Source: JAJXYP01 sp035541855
Lineage (GTDB): Bacteria; Patescibacteriota; Minisyncoccia; UBA6257; 2-01-FULL-56-20
Assembly (NCBI GenBank): GCA_035541855.1
Contig: DATKMM010000016.1
Location: 1-16,109, forward strand
Direction: 5' to 3'
Length of the DNA stretch: 16,109 nucleotides
In this document: positions 1 through 7,223 of the stretch, in pieces
Numbering within the stretch: the first letter of the stretch is position 1
How the letters are laid out: each line of letters starts with the position of its first letter
The notes under the pieces: model-generated
What the model was told of the DNA's origin: nothing
What the model saw: only the letters and a program-made list of their open reading frames with translations
Database searches by the model: none
Position numbers and translations under genes: made by a program

Positions 1-427
1 TGAACGGCGCGCCGGAGAATCCAATGAGCGGCACCGAAAGTCCGGTTCGTAATATCCGTATGGTTTCCGGCAGATATGCTATGCTTTCCCGCGAAAAAGG
101 CCGCAATCTCGATATTTTCCCTGGCGCATCTATCGGATCATCGATGACCGGACCGACGCCCTCGACGATCCTGACCTCAACGCCCATCGCGATCGGGAGC
201 AGCATGATATCGGCAAAGAGGATGGCGGCATCGACGCCGAGCAGCTCGACCGGTTCGGCGCTCACCCGCGCCGCAAGCTCGGGCGCCCGCGTGAGCGAAA
301 GTACGTCATGCGTCTCGCGCAACTTCCGATAGCCCGGGAGCGACCGGCCCGCCTGCCGCATGAACCATACCGGGATGCGCTCTACCGGCTCGCCGCGGCA
401 AGCCCTGAGGAAGATGCCGTCCTTCAT
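1..427 (-). CDS. hemE: Uroporphyrinogen decarboxylase, N-terminal part (runs off left edge)
   Basis: The leftward frame starting with the ATG at 427 stays open to the window edge (142 codons, no stop), so this is the N-terminal 40% of a protein that is normally about 340 residues. It opens with the family signature PVWFMRQAGRSLPGYRKLRE near residues 18–37, containing the substrate-binding arginines, and later has the ILFADIMLLPIAMG stretch with the catalytic aspartate region. UroD decarboxylates uroporphyrinogen III to coproporphyrinogen III in the cytoplasm. The start overlaps the hemQ stop as ATGA, indicating translational coupling as the last visible gene of hemC-hemD-hemQ-hemE. Identification is firm; the rest of the gene lies outside the window. 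Confidence 0.93.
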   Translation of the reverse strand, partial: MKDGIFLRACRGEPVERIPVWFMRQAGRSLPGYRKLRETHDVLSLTRAPELAARVSAEPVELLGVDAAILFADIMLLPIAMGVEVRIVEGVGPVIDDPIDAPGKISRLRPFSRESIAYLPETIRILRTGLSVPLIGFSGAPF

Positions 428-1080
428 AGCATGGCAAGGGCTTCCCCGGGCGACATATGCCGGCAGGTGAAGATAGGCAGGTCGTTCTTCGTGTGCCGCC
501 GCGACTCGGTCCCGCGCATGTCCATGACGAGCTGCACGAAATCTTCCAGGTCGTTCACGTAATACGAAACGACAAACTCGTGGTCGTCCATGCCGTAGGA
601 ATAAAGCAGGCGTTGTGATATTTTCCCGCTGTGCCGGCGGCCCACCTCGACATGCGATCTCATCACGTTCCGGCGCTCGTCGTACGGCATGAGGTGCCAT
701 TCGGTCGTTTTCGTAAACGGATACACTACCAGGTATTTATGCAAAAGGTTCCAGTCAGCTTCCTGGGGGGGATGTCCGGGGTTGTACGGCGATGAGCGGG
801 CCACGCCCAAAAGCGTATACGCGACCTTCAGATGCCTGCCCAGGCTGGTATGCAGGAGATCGCGCAAAAGGTCCTGTGCCTGCCCGGGCTGATCGGCATT
901 CACATGTAGCATGAAACGCGTACCCGCCTTAAAGCCAAGCGTCGCATAGGCCTGGAAGCGGACGCTCCGGTCGCTCTCGAGACACGAGAGAAAGTCCTTC
1001 TTCGCGGATAAGATCTCGGACCTGGACAGGGAACGCATGCTCGATGCGGCGTCGAAAAAGAAGTAGTTATGGTATCGCAT
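424..1080 (-). CDS. hemQ: Chlorite dismutase-family protein, probable coproheme decarboxylase (HemQ/ChdC)
   Basis: This 218-residue protein matches the Cld/HemQ family in length and in its C-terminal core. Visible are YPFTK at 120–124 (the tyrosine used for coproheme oxidation in HemQ), H143 in SHVEVGR (the expected proximal heme ligand), GMDD at 163–166 and MRGTES at 188–193. By eye, Q156 falls at the distal position, where true chlorite dismutases carry Arg and Firmicute HemQ carries Gln. With hemC, hemD and hemE as neighbours, the likely role is the last step of the coproporphyrin-dependent route to heme b. The start overlaps the end of hemD by 14 bases. A TATAAT seven bases upstream suggests it also has its own leaderless transcript. 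Detoxifying chlorite dismutase is the less likely alternative. Confidence 0.85.
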   Translation of the reverse strand: MRYHNYFFFDAASSMRSLSRSEILSAKKDFLSCLESDRSVRFQAYATLGFKAGTRFMLHVNADQPGQAQDLLRDLLHTSLGRHLKVAYTLLGVARSSPYNPGHPPQEADWNLLHKYLVVYPFTKTTEWHLMPYDERRNVMRSHVEVGRRHSGKISQRLLYSYGMDDHEFVVSYYVNDLEDFVQLVMDMRGTESRRHTKNDLPIFTCRHMSPGEALAML

Positions 1081-1642
1081 GGGAGGTATTATATCCTTTT
1101 ACGCTTACTTGTTGAAACCCGGCCGCCCTTGCTGCCCGCGCGGTCGTTTCGCCGATGCAGAACGTCCGGACCGCGAAGATCGTTTTGCGTTGGGAATGCG
1201 GGACCTGGTCCAGCAGGCCATTGATGCCGGAGGGGCTCCTGAAGCAGATCTTTTCCACCGCTCCGGCGAGCAGCGACCTTTTCTGCGCGGGCGAGAGCGT
1301 CGTACGGTAAGGGGTATATAACCGCACCACCCGCACGACCGCTCCCCGCCTGCGCATCTTCCTGACGATATCATAGGGAGCGGCCGCGGAGCGCGGGAAA
1401 AGAACGCGCTTGCTATCGAGCGGAAGCTTCAGGAGATCGGCCCGCGGCCCGACCTGCACGACCCGGCCCGGCAGCGGCGGCTGGGCGGCATATTGCCGCA
1501 GCGCTTGGGTGAAAAATTTTCGGGCATGCCTGCTCGTGAAAACGACCAGGTCGTAGCGATCGATGTCGCGCAGGGCCTGGATCGAGGCGCGGGAAAGAGG
1601 GATGCGTTTGGTTTTGACCCGGATCTCCAATACCTTCTGCAT
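1067..1642 (-). CDS. hemD: Uroporphyrinogen-III synthase, short at the N-terminus
   Basis: The protein has 191 residues if it starts at the ATG at 1642, four bases after the hemC stop. HemD folds and inverts ring D of hydroxymethylbilane to give uroporphyrinogen III. Recognisable stretches are YDLVVFTS (30–37), ICFRSPSGINGLL in the second lobe and the FCIGETTARAARAAGF segment near the C-terminus. Family members usually have 240–260 residues and begin with a β-strand carrying a TRP motif. That first β-α unit is absent here. The open frame continues upstream to 1876, but that part is inside hemC in another frame and shows no HemD-like sequence, so I chose 1642. Position between hemC and hemQ supports the call. 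Confidence 0.82.
   Translation of the reverse strand: MQKVLEIRVKTKRIPLSRASIQALRDIDRYDLVVFTSRHARKFFTQALRQYAAQPPLPGRVVQVGPRADLLKLPLDSKRVLFPRSAAAPYDIVRKMRRRGAVVRVVRLYTPYRTTLSPAQKRSLLAGAVEKICFRSPSGINGLLDQVPHSQRKTIFAVRTFCIGETTARAARAAGFQQVSVKGYNTSHAIP
1088..1093 (-). promoter_or_regulatory. Internal −10 box for hemQ inside hemD
   Basis: On the minus strand a consensus TATAAT lies seven bases before the hemQ ATG, within the last codons of hemD. Transcription would start at about 1081, giving a leaderless hemQ mRNA. No Shine-Dalgarno sequence is visible. No good −35 box is seen. Confidence 0.5.
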
Positions 1643-1646
1643 GGCC

Positions 1647-2540
1647 TTAATTTTCCAAAAGCTTTCGCGCCAGCGCCTCGCCCAGTTGACCGCTCGCAGT
1701 CCACGGCGCGCGCATTTCATCCCGCCGGATGTCCGGTCCGGAACCTGCCCGCATGCCGATAAGGACGCAATCGCCGCCGTCGCGGAAAGCATATGCACCG
1801 GTCGGCGACTTGCAGCCGCCACCCATGGCCTTCGAGAAAGAACGCTCGACGCGGGCCGCGCGGGCCGCGTCGGCATCGTTCACCATCCCGAGCAATCTTT
1901 GCAATCTCATGTCGTCCTCTCTTGCCTGAATGGCAATAATGCCCTGCCCGGGAGCCGGCGTCATCTCACGGGGCTCGAAATACCGGACGATGCGATGTGC
2001 AAGGCCAAGACGCTTGAGGCCGGCGCCCGCGAGAATAACGGCGTCATAAGGCTCCAACATGAGCTTCTGCAAACGGGTCGGCACATTGCCGCGAATGCTT
2101 TTCATGACGACGTCCGGCCGCAACGCCCGCATCTGGACCTGCCTGCGCGAACTGTCGCTGCCGATCACCGCCCCCGGCGGCAATTCCTCAAGAGGTCCCC
2201 CGTATTTCGTGACCAACACATCCCGGGCGTCTTCCCGGGGAAGATAGGCGCCGGTATACAGCCCCGCCGGCATGTCGTCAGCCATGTCCTTCAAGCTGTG
2301 TGCCGCAAGATCAATTTCCCGGTTCAACAGTGCCCGTTCTATTTCTCCGGTAAACCAGCCCTTTCCGACCGTGTCGAGAGGGATCGGACCTTGATCAACG
2401 TCTCCCTGCGTTTGGATGATCCGCACTTCTATATCAAAGGAGGGGTCTGCCGCCTGAATGGCATTGGCGACAATATCTACCTGTTTGACGGCCAGGGCGC
2501 TTCCCCGGGTACCGATAACGATCCGCTTCCTTGAGGACAT
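1647..2540 (-). CDS. hemC: Hydroxymethylbilane synthase (porphobilinogen deaminase)
   Basis: This 297-residue protein has the usual HemC length. It shows IGTRGSALAVKQ at the N-terminus, HSLKDM (81–86) with catalytic D85, the arginine-rich binding stretches SRRQVQ and SIRGNVPTRLQKL, and GGGCKSPTGAY with C243 as the attachment point for the dipyrromethane cofactor. It polymerises four porphobilinogens into hydroxymethylbilane in the cytoplasm. The open frame extends to 2945, but the family N-terminus and the −10 box at 2550–2555 both point to the ATG at 2540. It is first in the leftward heme cluster and divergent from the membrane protein at 2614. Confidence 0.96.
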   Translation of the reverse strand: MSSRKRIVIGTRGSALAVKQVDIVANAIQAADPSFDIEVRIIQTQGDVDQGPIPLDTVGKGWFTGEIERALLNREIDLAAHSLKDMADDMPAGLYTGAYLPREDARDVLVTKYGGPLEELPPGAVIGSDSSRRQVQMRALRPDVVMKSIRGNVPTRLQKLMLEPYDAVILAGAGLKRLGLAHRIVRYFEPREMTPAPGQGIIAIQAREDDMRLQRLLGMVNDADAARAARVERSFSKAMGGGCKSPTGAYAFRDGGDCVLIGMRAGSGPDIRRDEMRAPWTASGQLGEALARKLLEN

Positions 2541-2549
2541 ATGGACTTC

Positions 2550-2555
2550 ATTATA
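2550..2555 (-). promoter_or_regulatory. −10 box for the hemCDQE cluster
   Basis: A consensus TATAAT on the minus strand ends ten positions before the hemC ATG (nine intervening bases), so the transcript would have almost no leader. It shares the 73-bp divergent region with the promoter for the gene at 2614. The −35 region is not obvious. Confidence 0.55.
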
Positions 2556-2596
2556 TCCCTTCCGTGGGAGCAAAAGAATCCCGCCCGATCCCCTTG

Positions 2597-2605
2597 TGAT
2601 ATAAT
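2597..2605 (+). promoter_or_regulatory. Extended −10 promoter for the membrane protein gene
   Basis: TGATATAAT is a TGn-extended −10 element, eight bases before the ATG at 2614. The predicted start point at about 2612 makes the mRNA leaderless or nearly so. Confidence 0.55.
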
Positions 2606-2613
2606 GAACCTTT

Positions 2614-3453
2614 ATGGTCAAGAAGCTGATCACCGCCTTGGGCGCGTTATGGGTTCTGGACGGCATGCTCCAGCTGCAGCCGGCGATGTTCACTCCGGCG
2701 TTCATAACCGGCGTGCTCGCCCCGAACCTGCAGAACCAGCCGGGGGTGATCGCGGCCATCGTGGCATTCGGGATCCGCGTCTTCGGCAGGGATCTTTTTT
2801 GGTCCAATCTGGCGGCGGCGGGCATCCAACTGTTCATCGGGGCGCTGCTTTTGCTCCCGGTGAAGCCATCGCTGCGCCGGTTCGGCCTGTGGACCTCGGT
2901 CGCCTGGGCGCTCATCGTCTGGGCGTTCGGCGAGGGGTTCGGCAACCTGGCAACCGGATCGGCTTCCTTTTATACCGGCGCGCCCGGCGCGGCGCTGCTT
3001 TACGCCATCCTCGCGCTCTTTTTGCTTTATGCCGAAAAGCGGCCCTCCGCCGTAAAGTATTTACCGGCGACCGCGGGCGGCATCATCCTTGTCTGCGCGA
3101 TGCTGAACATCACCCCGATGTTCTGGCAGCCGGGCATGCTCTCGATGCTCGCGGGCGTCGCCCCGGCGTCCAACTGGCTCGGCTCGCTGGGCGTCGCGGG
3201 GAGCACGATCGGCAATGGCATAGCATTCCTCCTGCTGTTCCTGCTCGGCATGTTGCTGGTCTTCTATCCGGGCCGCGCCACGGCATGGCTCGCGATCGCT
3301 TTCCTCGCGGCCGTGTGGTGGATCAGCCAGGATTTCGGCGGCATGCTCTCCTTCCCGTCAGGCATGGCCACCGACCCGAACTCGGCGCCGCTCCTCGCGC
3401 TCTTCCTTCTGCCCGCACTGGCAGCGGGTAGCGTCGCTCCGCAAACAGACTGA
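2614..3453 (+). CDS. Uncharacterised multi-pass membrane protein next to heme/oxidase genes
   Basis: This is a 279-residue, strongly hydrophobic protein with about eight likely membrane segments (roughly 6–22, 44–56, 64–82, 90–106, 124–140, 150–170, 201–219 and 222–240, then a hydrophobic tail at 258–272). Conspicuous patches are LDGMLQLQPAMFTPAF (15–30), WAFGEGFGNL (103–112) and GAPGAALLYA (122–131). I have seen similar patches in unannotated actinobacterial membrane proteins, but I cannot name the family. It lies between hemC and ctaB, and its stop is one base from the convergent ctaB stop. The neighbourhood suggests a role in heme, copper or oxidase handling, but no motif proves this. Confidence 0.85.
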   Translation: MVKKLITALGALWVLDGMLQLQPAMFTPAFITGVLAPNLQNQPGVIAAIVAFGIRVFGRDLFWSNLAAAGIQLFIGALLLLPVKPSLRRFGLWTSVAWALIVWAFGEGFGNLATGSASFYTGAPGAALLYAILALFLLYAEKRPSAVKYLPATAGGIILVCAMLNITPMFWQPGMLSMLAGVAPASNWLGSLGVAGSTIGNGIAFLLLFLLGMLLVFYPGRATAWLAIAFLAAVWWISQDFGGMLSFPSGMATDPNSAPLLALFLLPALAAGSVAPQTD

Positions 3454-3454
3454 G

Positions 3455-4327
3455 CTATCCTTTTAAGAAAATCGCGGAGGCGGTCATTGCCGCGAAGAGC
3501 AATACGAGGACCGCGAGGGAAATAACGAACATGGTGCGGGCCCAGCGCTTTTCGTCGGCGGCCCGGATGCCAAACAGGCCCGCCGCAAGCCAACCGAGGC
3601 CAAGCAGGACCGCCGTCCAGAAATACGGCAGGCCGGCATAGCCGGGCGGGGCGAGGAGCGGCGCCACGACCGTAAAGCCGCCGACGGAGGCCAGCATGAC
3701 GATCTTCGTGGCGGCGACGCCCCGCGCGACCGGCAGAACCGGGATCCCGGCGGCGGCGTATTCTTCGCGGCGGCGGATGGCGATCGCGAAAAAGTGCGGC
3801 AGCTGCCACAGGACAAGGATGAGAAAAAGGAGCAGTGCCGCGATATCCAAACGACCGCCCGCGGCGGCGTATCCGACGACCGGCGGCGTGGCGCCCGCGA
3901 TGGCGCCGATGAACGTCCCGGCCGGCGATTGCCGCTTCGACCACTGGGTATACGCCCACACGTAAACCAAAAATCCCAGGAACGCGACGTCTGCCGCCAG
4001 GAGGTTGGTCCATGCGGCAAGGATGAGGAATCCGGCGAAGCCGAGCGCCGTTCCGTACCACAACGCGGCGCGCGGCGAAACGCGGCCGGCGGCGAGCGCG
4101 CGATCCTTCGTGCGCGGCATCTTCGCATCGATGTCGCGGTCGAGGTAATTGTTGAACACGCAGCCAGACGCCATGACGAGCGCGATGCCGGCCGCCGTCG
4201 CGAGCAACCGTCCGGGATCGATGGCGCCCGGCGAACCGAGCGCGAACCCTCCGACCACCGAGATCACGTTGCCCAGCACGAGGCCGGTCTTCGCGAGCGA
4301 ATAATATTCCTTCACCATATCCTTCAT
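3455..4327 (-). CDS. ctaB: Protoheme IX farnesyltransferase (heme O synthase)
   Basis: This 290-residue UbiA-superfamily membrane protein carries the prenyl-diphosphate/Mg2+ motif N59xxxD63xxxD67 (NNYLDRDIDAKMPRTKDR), followed by RALAAGRVS typical of CyoE/CtaB. About eight or nine hydrophobic helices follow, with WQLPHFFAIAIRR in the middle. It transfers a farnesyl group to heme b, making the heme O needed at the binuclear centre of bo3 oxidase. It is divergent from cyoA with only 14 bases between start codons, and no separate cyoE follows cyoD, so it presumably serves this oxidase. The name cyoE applies equally. Confidence 0.95.
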   Translation of the reverse strand: MKDMVKEYYSLAKTGLVLGNVISVVGGFALGSPGAIDPGRLLATAAGIALVMASGCVFNNYLDRDIDAKMPRTKDRALAAGRVSPRAALWYGTALGFAGFLILAAWTNLLAADVAFLGFLVYVWAYTQWSKRQSPAGTFIGAIAGATPPVVGYAAAGGRLDIAALLLFLILVLWQLPHFFAIAIRRREEYAAAGIPVLPVARGVAATKIVMLASVGGFTVVAPLLAPPGYAGLPYFWTAVLLGLGWLAAGLFGIRAADEKRWARTMFVISLAVLVLLFAAMTASAIFLKG

Positions 4328-4334
4328 GGTACCA

Positions 4335-4344
4335 TGGTATTATG
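4335..4344. promoter_or_regulatory. Overlapping divergent −10 boxes between ctaB and cyoA
   Basis: The 14-bp gap plus the cyoA start contains CATGGTACCATG, a perfect palindrome. It also contains a rightward extended −10 (TGGTATTAT, 4335–4343) and a leftward CATAAT (4344–4339) on the same bases. Only one polymerase could occupy the site at a time. If the rightward box is real, cyoA would start at the in-frame ATG at 4357 rather than 4342. Confidence 0.4.
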
Positions 4345-5190
4345 ATCGCGTTGTTCATGCCGGCAGGACCGGTCGCGGCGCAGGAGCGGACGCTTATCGT
4401 CACGATGGTGCTCCTGATGCTCGTGGTCGTCGTGCCGATGTTCATCGCCCTGTTCACGATCGCGCGCCGGTACCGTTCGGGAAATCCCAAAGCTAAGCAT
4501 GTGCCGGATGGACGGCACCGCGGATGGACCGAACTGTGGCTGTGGGCGGTCCCCGCCGCGCTCGTCGCGGTGCTCGGCACGCTCTGCTGGCAGTACGCGC
4601 ACGCGCTCGACCCGTACCGGCCGATCGCATCCCCCAACCCGCCGCTCACCGTCCAGGTTGTCGCGCTCGAATGGAAGTGGCTCTTCATTTATCCGCAGCA
4701 GGACATCGCCACCGTGAACTACCTCGAGTTCCCCGCCGGTACGCCGGTCCACTTCGAGCTCACGGCCGATGCGCCGATGAGCTCGTTCTGGATCCCCCGG
4801 CTCGGCAGCCAGATCTACGCGATGGCCGCGATGGAGACCCAGCTCAACCTGCTCGCGAGCACTACCGGGGAATACGTCGGCAAGGATACCGAGATCAACG
4901 GCGCGGGCTACGCCGGCATGACGTTCACGGCGAACTCGGTCTCGCCGTCGGATTTCAATGCCTGGGTCGCATCAGTGCAGGCATCGGGCACCTACTCCGC
5001 GCTCGATCAAAACGCGTACGCCGCGCTCGCGATGCCCTCCGAATATGCTCCGCCCGCATATTACTCATCGGTGCAGGAAAACCTGTTCGATAATATAATG
5101 ATGGAATACATGGAACCCAGCCCGACGGCGCCGGTTCCGGCCTCGGCCACCCCGGCGTCCGGCGCGGCGATGCCGGGCATGTCGATGTAA
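4342..5190 (+). CDS. cyoA: Cytochrome bo3 quinol oxidase subunit II
   Basis: The protein has 282 residues from ATG 4342, or 277 from ATG 4357, which fits the −10 box better. Two membrane segments (about 18–40 and 64–84) precede a periplasmic cupredoxin domain. EWKWLFIYPQQDIATVNYL (110–128) and the IPRLGSQIYAMAAM stretch (151–164) closely resemble E. coli CyoA. The two cysteines and histidine that bind CuA in cytochrome c oxidases are absent, so this is a quinol-type subunit. No lipobox cysteine is visible, unlike E. coli CyoA. The tail ends in a Met-rich MPGMSM after a Pro/Ala stretch. It is the first gene of cyoABCD, eight bases before cyoB. Confidence 0.95.
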   Translation: MIALFMPAGPVAAQERTLIVTMVLLMLVVVVPMFIALFTIARRYRSGNPKAKHVPDGRHRGWTELWLWAVPAALVAVLGTLCWQYAHALDPYRPIASPNPPLTVQVVALEWKWLFIYPQQDIATVNYLEFPAGTPVHFELTADAPMSSFWIPRLGSQIYAMAAMETQLNLLASTTGEYVGKDTEINGAGYAGMTFTANSVSPSDFNAWVASVQASGTYSALDQNAYAALAMPSEYAPPAYYSSVQENLFDNIMMEYMEPSPTAPVPASATPASGAAMPGMSM

Positions 5191-5198
5191 CCGCGACC

Positions 5199-7223
5199 AT
5201 GACACACTTCATTTTCGGCAATCTCACCTGGAGCGACCTGCCGCACCAATGGTTCACGATCGGCGGGACCGTCGCGCTCGTCGGTATCGCCGCCGCGGGC
5301 ATCGGCCTCCTCACCTATCTCCATCGCTGGCGATGGCTCTGGAAGAACTGGCTCACGTCCACCGATCCGAAAAAGATCGGTGTGATGTACATCGTGGTCG
5401 CGGCGGCAATGTTCTTCCGCGGCGGCCTGGACGCCATCATGATCTGGCTCCAGCAGGCGCTCTCATCGGGCCAGTCGCAGGGCTATCTCGACGCGAGCCA
5501 CTTCCAGCAGATCTTCACCGCGCACGGCGACATCATGGTCTTCTTCGCGACCATGGGATTCCTCTTCGGCCTGATGAACCTCATCGTGCCGCTCGAGATC
5601 GGCGCGCGCGACCTCGCCTTCCCGTTCCTCAACTCGCTCGGCTTCTGGCTCTATGTCGCCGGCGCGATCCTCATCAACATGTTCTTCGTGTTCGGCGGCG
5701 AGTTCGCCTCGGCCGGCTGGCTCTCGCTCCCGCCGCTTTCGGAGATCGCGTACAGCCCCGGCACCGGCGTCGATTACTGGATATGGAGCCTGCAGATATC
5801 CGGCCTCGGCAGCCTGCTCGGCGGCCTCAATTTCCTCGTCACTATTTTCAGGATGCGCGCGCCGGGGATGACGCTTATGAAGATGCCGATGTTCGTCTGG
5901 ACGTCGCTCTGCAGCTCGGTCCTCATCGTTTCCACCTTCCCGGTCCTCACGGTCACGACCGCGCTCCTCTGGCTCGACCGCTTCTTCGGCATGCACTTTT
6001 TCAGTTCGGGCTTCGGCGGCAACCCGATGATGTACGTGAACCTCATCTGGATGTGGGGCCATCCGGAGGTGTACATCCTCGTCCTCCCTTCGTTCGGCAT
6101 CTTCTCGGAAGTGGTCTCCGCGTTCTCGCACAAGCGTCTCTTCGGCTACGTTTCGATGGTGCTCGCCGCGATCTGCGTGACGCTCCTCGCCTGCCTCGTC
6201 TGGCTGCACCACTTCTTCACGATGGGCGCCGGCGCGGACGTGAACGCGTTCTTCGGCATCTCGACCATGCTCATCGCGATCCCCGCCGGGGTGCAGATAT
6301 TCAACTGGATCTCGACCATGTTCCGCGGGCGCATCGTCTTCGCGACGCCGATGTACTGGTTCCTCGGGTTCGTGACGCTCTTCACGTTCGGCGGCATGGC
6401 GGGCGTGCTCCTCGCGTCGCCGGCAGCCGACTACCAGCTGCACAACACGCTCTTCCTCGTCGCGCATTTCCACACGATGATCGTCGGTGCCGGGCTTTTC
6501 GGCATCTTCGCCGGCATCACGTACTGGGCGCCCAAAGTGCTGGGATTTAAACTGGATGAAAAATGGGGCAAACGGGCGTTCTGGCTCTGGCTCGCCGGGT
6601 TCCTTACCGCGTTCACCCCGCTCTACATCCTGGGCGCCATGGGCGCCACGCGCCGCCTCGACCACTACGCCGCCGCGACCGGCTACCAGCCGCTCTTTAT
6701 CGTCGCCGGGATCGGCGGCTGCCTCATCGCCGCCGGGTTCATCACGCAGATCGTCCAGGTCGTCGTGAGCGTCAAGGAACGGAAACAGAACCTCGACACG
6801 ACCGGCGACCCATGGGACGCGCGCACGCTCGAGTGGTCGACGCCGTCGCCGGTGCCGTTCTATAACTTCGCCGCCATCCCGACCGTGCACAGCCGGGACG
6901 CGTGGTGGGCTTCGAAAGAAGCCCAGAAGCAGATAGGAGAGCGCCCTGGCTCCTTGGGATCTTTAAGTCGCCAGAACGTTCTCCTATCTGCTTCTGGGCG
7001 GTCTTATGAAGACATCGAGCTGCCGAAGAACACGGCGATGGCGATCTATGTTTCCGTGTTGGTATTCCTTTTCGGGTTCGCCATGGTATGGCATATCTTT
7101 TGGCTTGCCGCGCTCGGACTCGGCGGCGCCATCGCCTGCGTCATCATCCGCTCGTTCGACGAACACACCGAATATATCCTGACGGCGGCCGAGGTCGAAC
7201 GGATGGAAACCGCACGAAAATGA
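5199..7223 (+). CDS. cyoB: Cytochrome bo3 quinol oxidase subunit I
   Basis: This 674-residue heme-copper oxidase catalytic subunit (E. coli CyoB has 663) reduces O2 to water and pumps protons. Low-spin heme ligand H109 (TAHGDIM), CuB/cross-link residues H288 and Y292, D-channel E290 (WGHPEVY) and D138, CuB ligands H337 and H338, and heme ligands in VAHFHTMIVG are all present. Quinol-site residues R74, D78, H101 and Q104 match E. coli R71, D75, H98 and Q101. The K-channel lysine (E. coli K362) is Q366 and the nearby T359 is A363. Residues 575–600 are encoded by a palindromic insertion that lengthens the loop before the last helices. No Shine-Dalgarno is visible. The gene overlaps cyoC as ATGA. 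Confidence 0.97.
   Translation: MTHFIFGNLTWSDLPHQWFTIGGTVALVGIAAAGIGLLTYLHRWRWLWKNWLTSTDPKKIGVMYIVVAAAMFFRGGLDAIMIWLQQALSSGQSQGYLDASHFQQIFTAHGDIMVFFATMGFLFGLMNLIVPLEIGARDLAFPFLNSLGFWLYVAGAILINMFFVFGGEFASAGWLSLPPLSEIAYSPGTGVDYWIWSLQISGLGSLLGGLNFLVTIFRMRAPGMTLMKMPMFVWTSLCSSVLIVSTFPVLTVTTALLWLDRFFGMHFFSSGFGGNPMMYVNLIWMWGHPEVYILVLPSFGIFSEVVSAFSHKRLFGYVSMVLAAICVTLLACLVWLHHFFTMGAGADVNAFFGISTMLIAIPAGVQIFNWISTMFRGRIVFATPMYWFLGFVTLFTFGGMAGVLLASPAADYQLHNTLFLVAHFHTMIVGAGLFGIFAGITYWAPKVLGFKLDEKWGKRAFWLWLAGFLTAFTPLYILGAMGATRRLDHYAAATGYQPLFIVAGIGGCLIAAGFITQIVQVVVSVKERKQNLDTTGDPWDARTLEWSTPSPVPFYNFAAIPTVHSRDAWWASKEAQKQIGERPGSLGSLSRQNVLLSASGRSYEDIELPKNTAMAIYVSVLVFLFGFAMVWHIFWLAALGLGGAIACVIIRSFDEHTEYILTAAEVERMETARK
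6921..6999. repeat. Palindromic element inserted in frame in cyoB
   Basis: A 20-base arm GCCCAGAAGCAGATAGGAGA (6921–6940) is repeated as its exact reverse complement at 6980–6999. With one G·T pair the stem extends to about 23 bp. A nested CTGGC/GCCAG stem (6946–6950 with 6970–6974) sits inside. The element begins on a codon boundary and encodes cyoB residues 575–600 without a stop. Compared from memory with E. coli CyoB, the interval between the DAxW and LPKN landmarks is about 18 residues longer here. No target-site duplication is evident. It resembles Rickettsia palindromic elements in behaviour, not in recognised sequence. Confidence 0.8.

Noticed and set aside
1563..2534. Long rightward open frame (323 codons) opposite hemC
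   Set aside because: It is antisense to a certain hemC with no recognisable motif. High G+C content produces long shadow frames.
5090..5100. TATAAT at 5094–5099 near the end of cyoA as a promoter for cyoB
   Set aside because: It lies about 100 bases from the cyoB start with no −35 or TG extension, unlike the tight spacing of the other boxes. It is probably chance within codons.
5463..6890. Long leftward open frame (475 codons) opposite cyoB, extremely rich in Glu, Arg and His
   Set aside because: This composition is typical of the antisense of a G+C-rich membrane-protein gene, and no start signal or motif is present.
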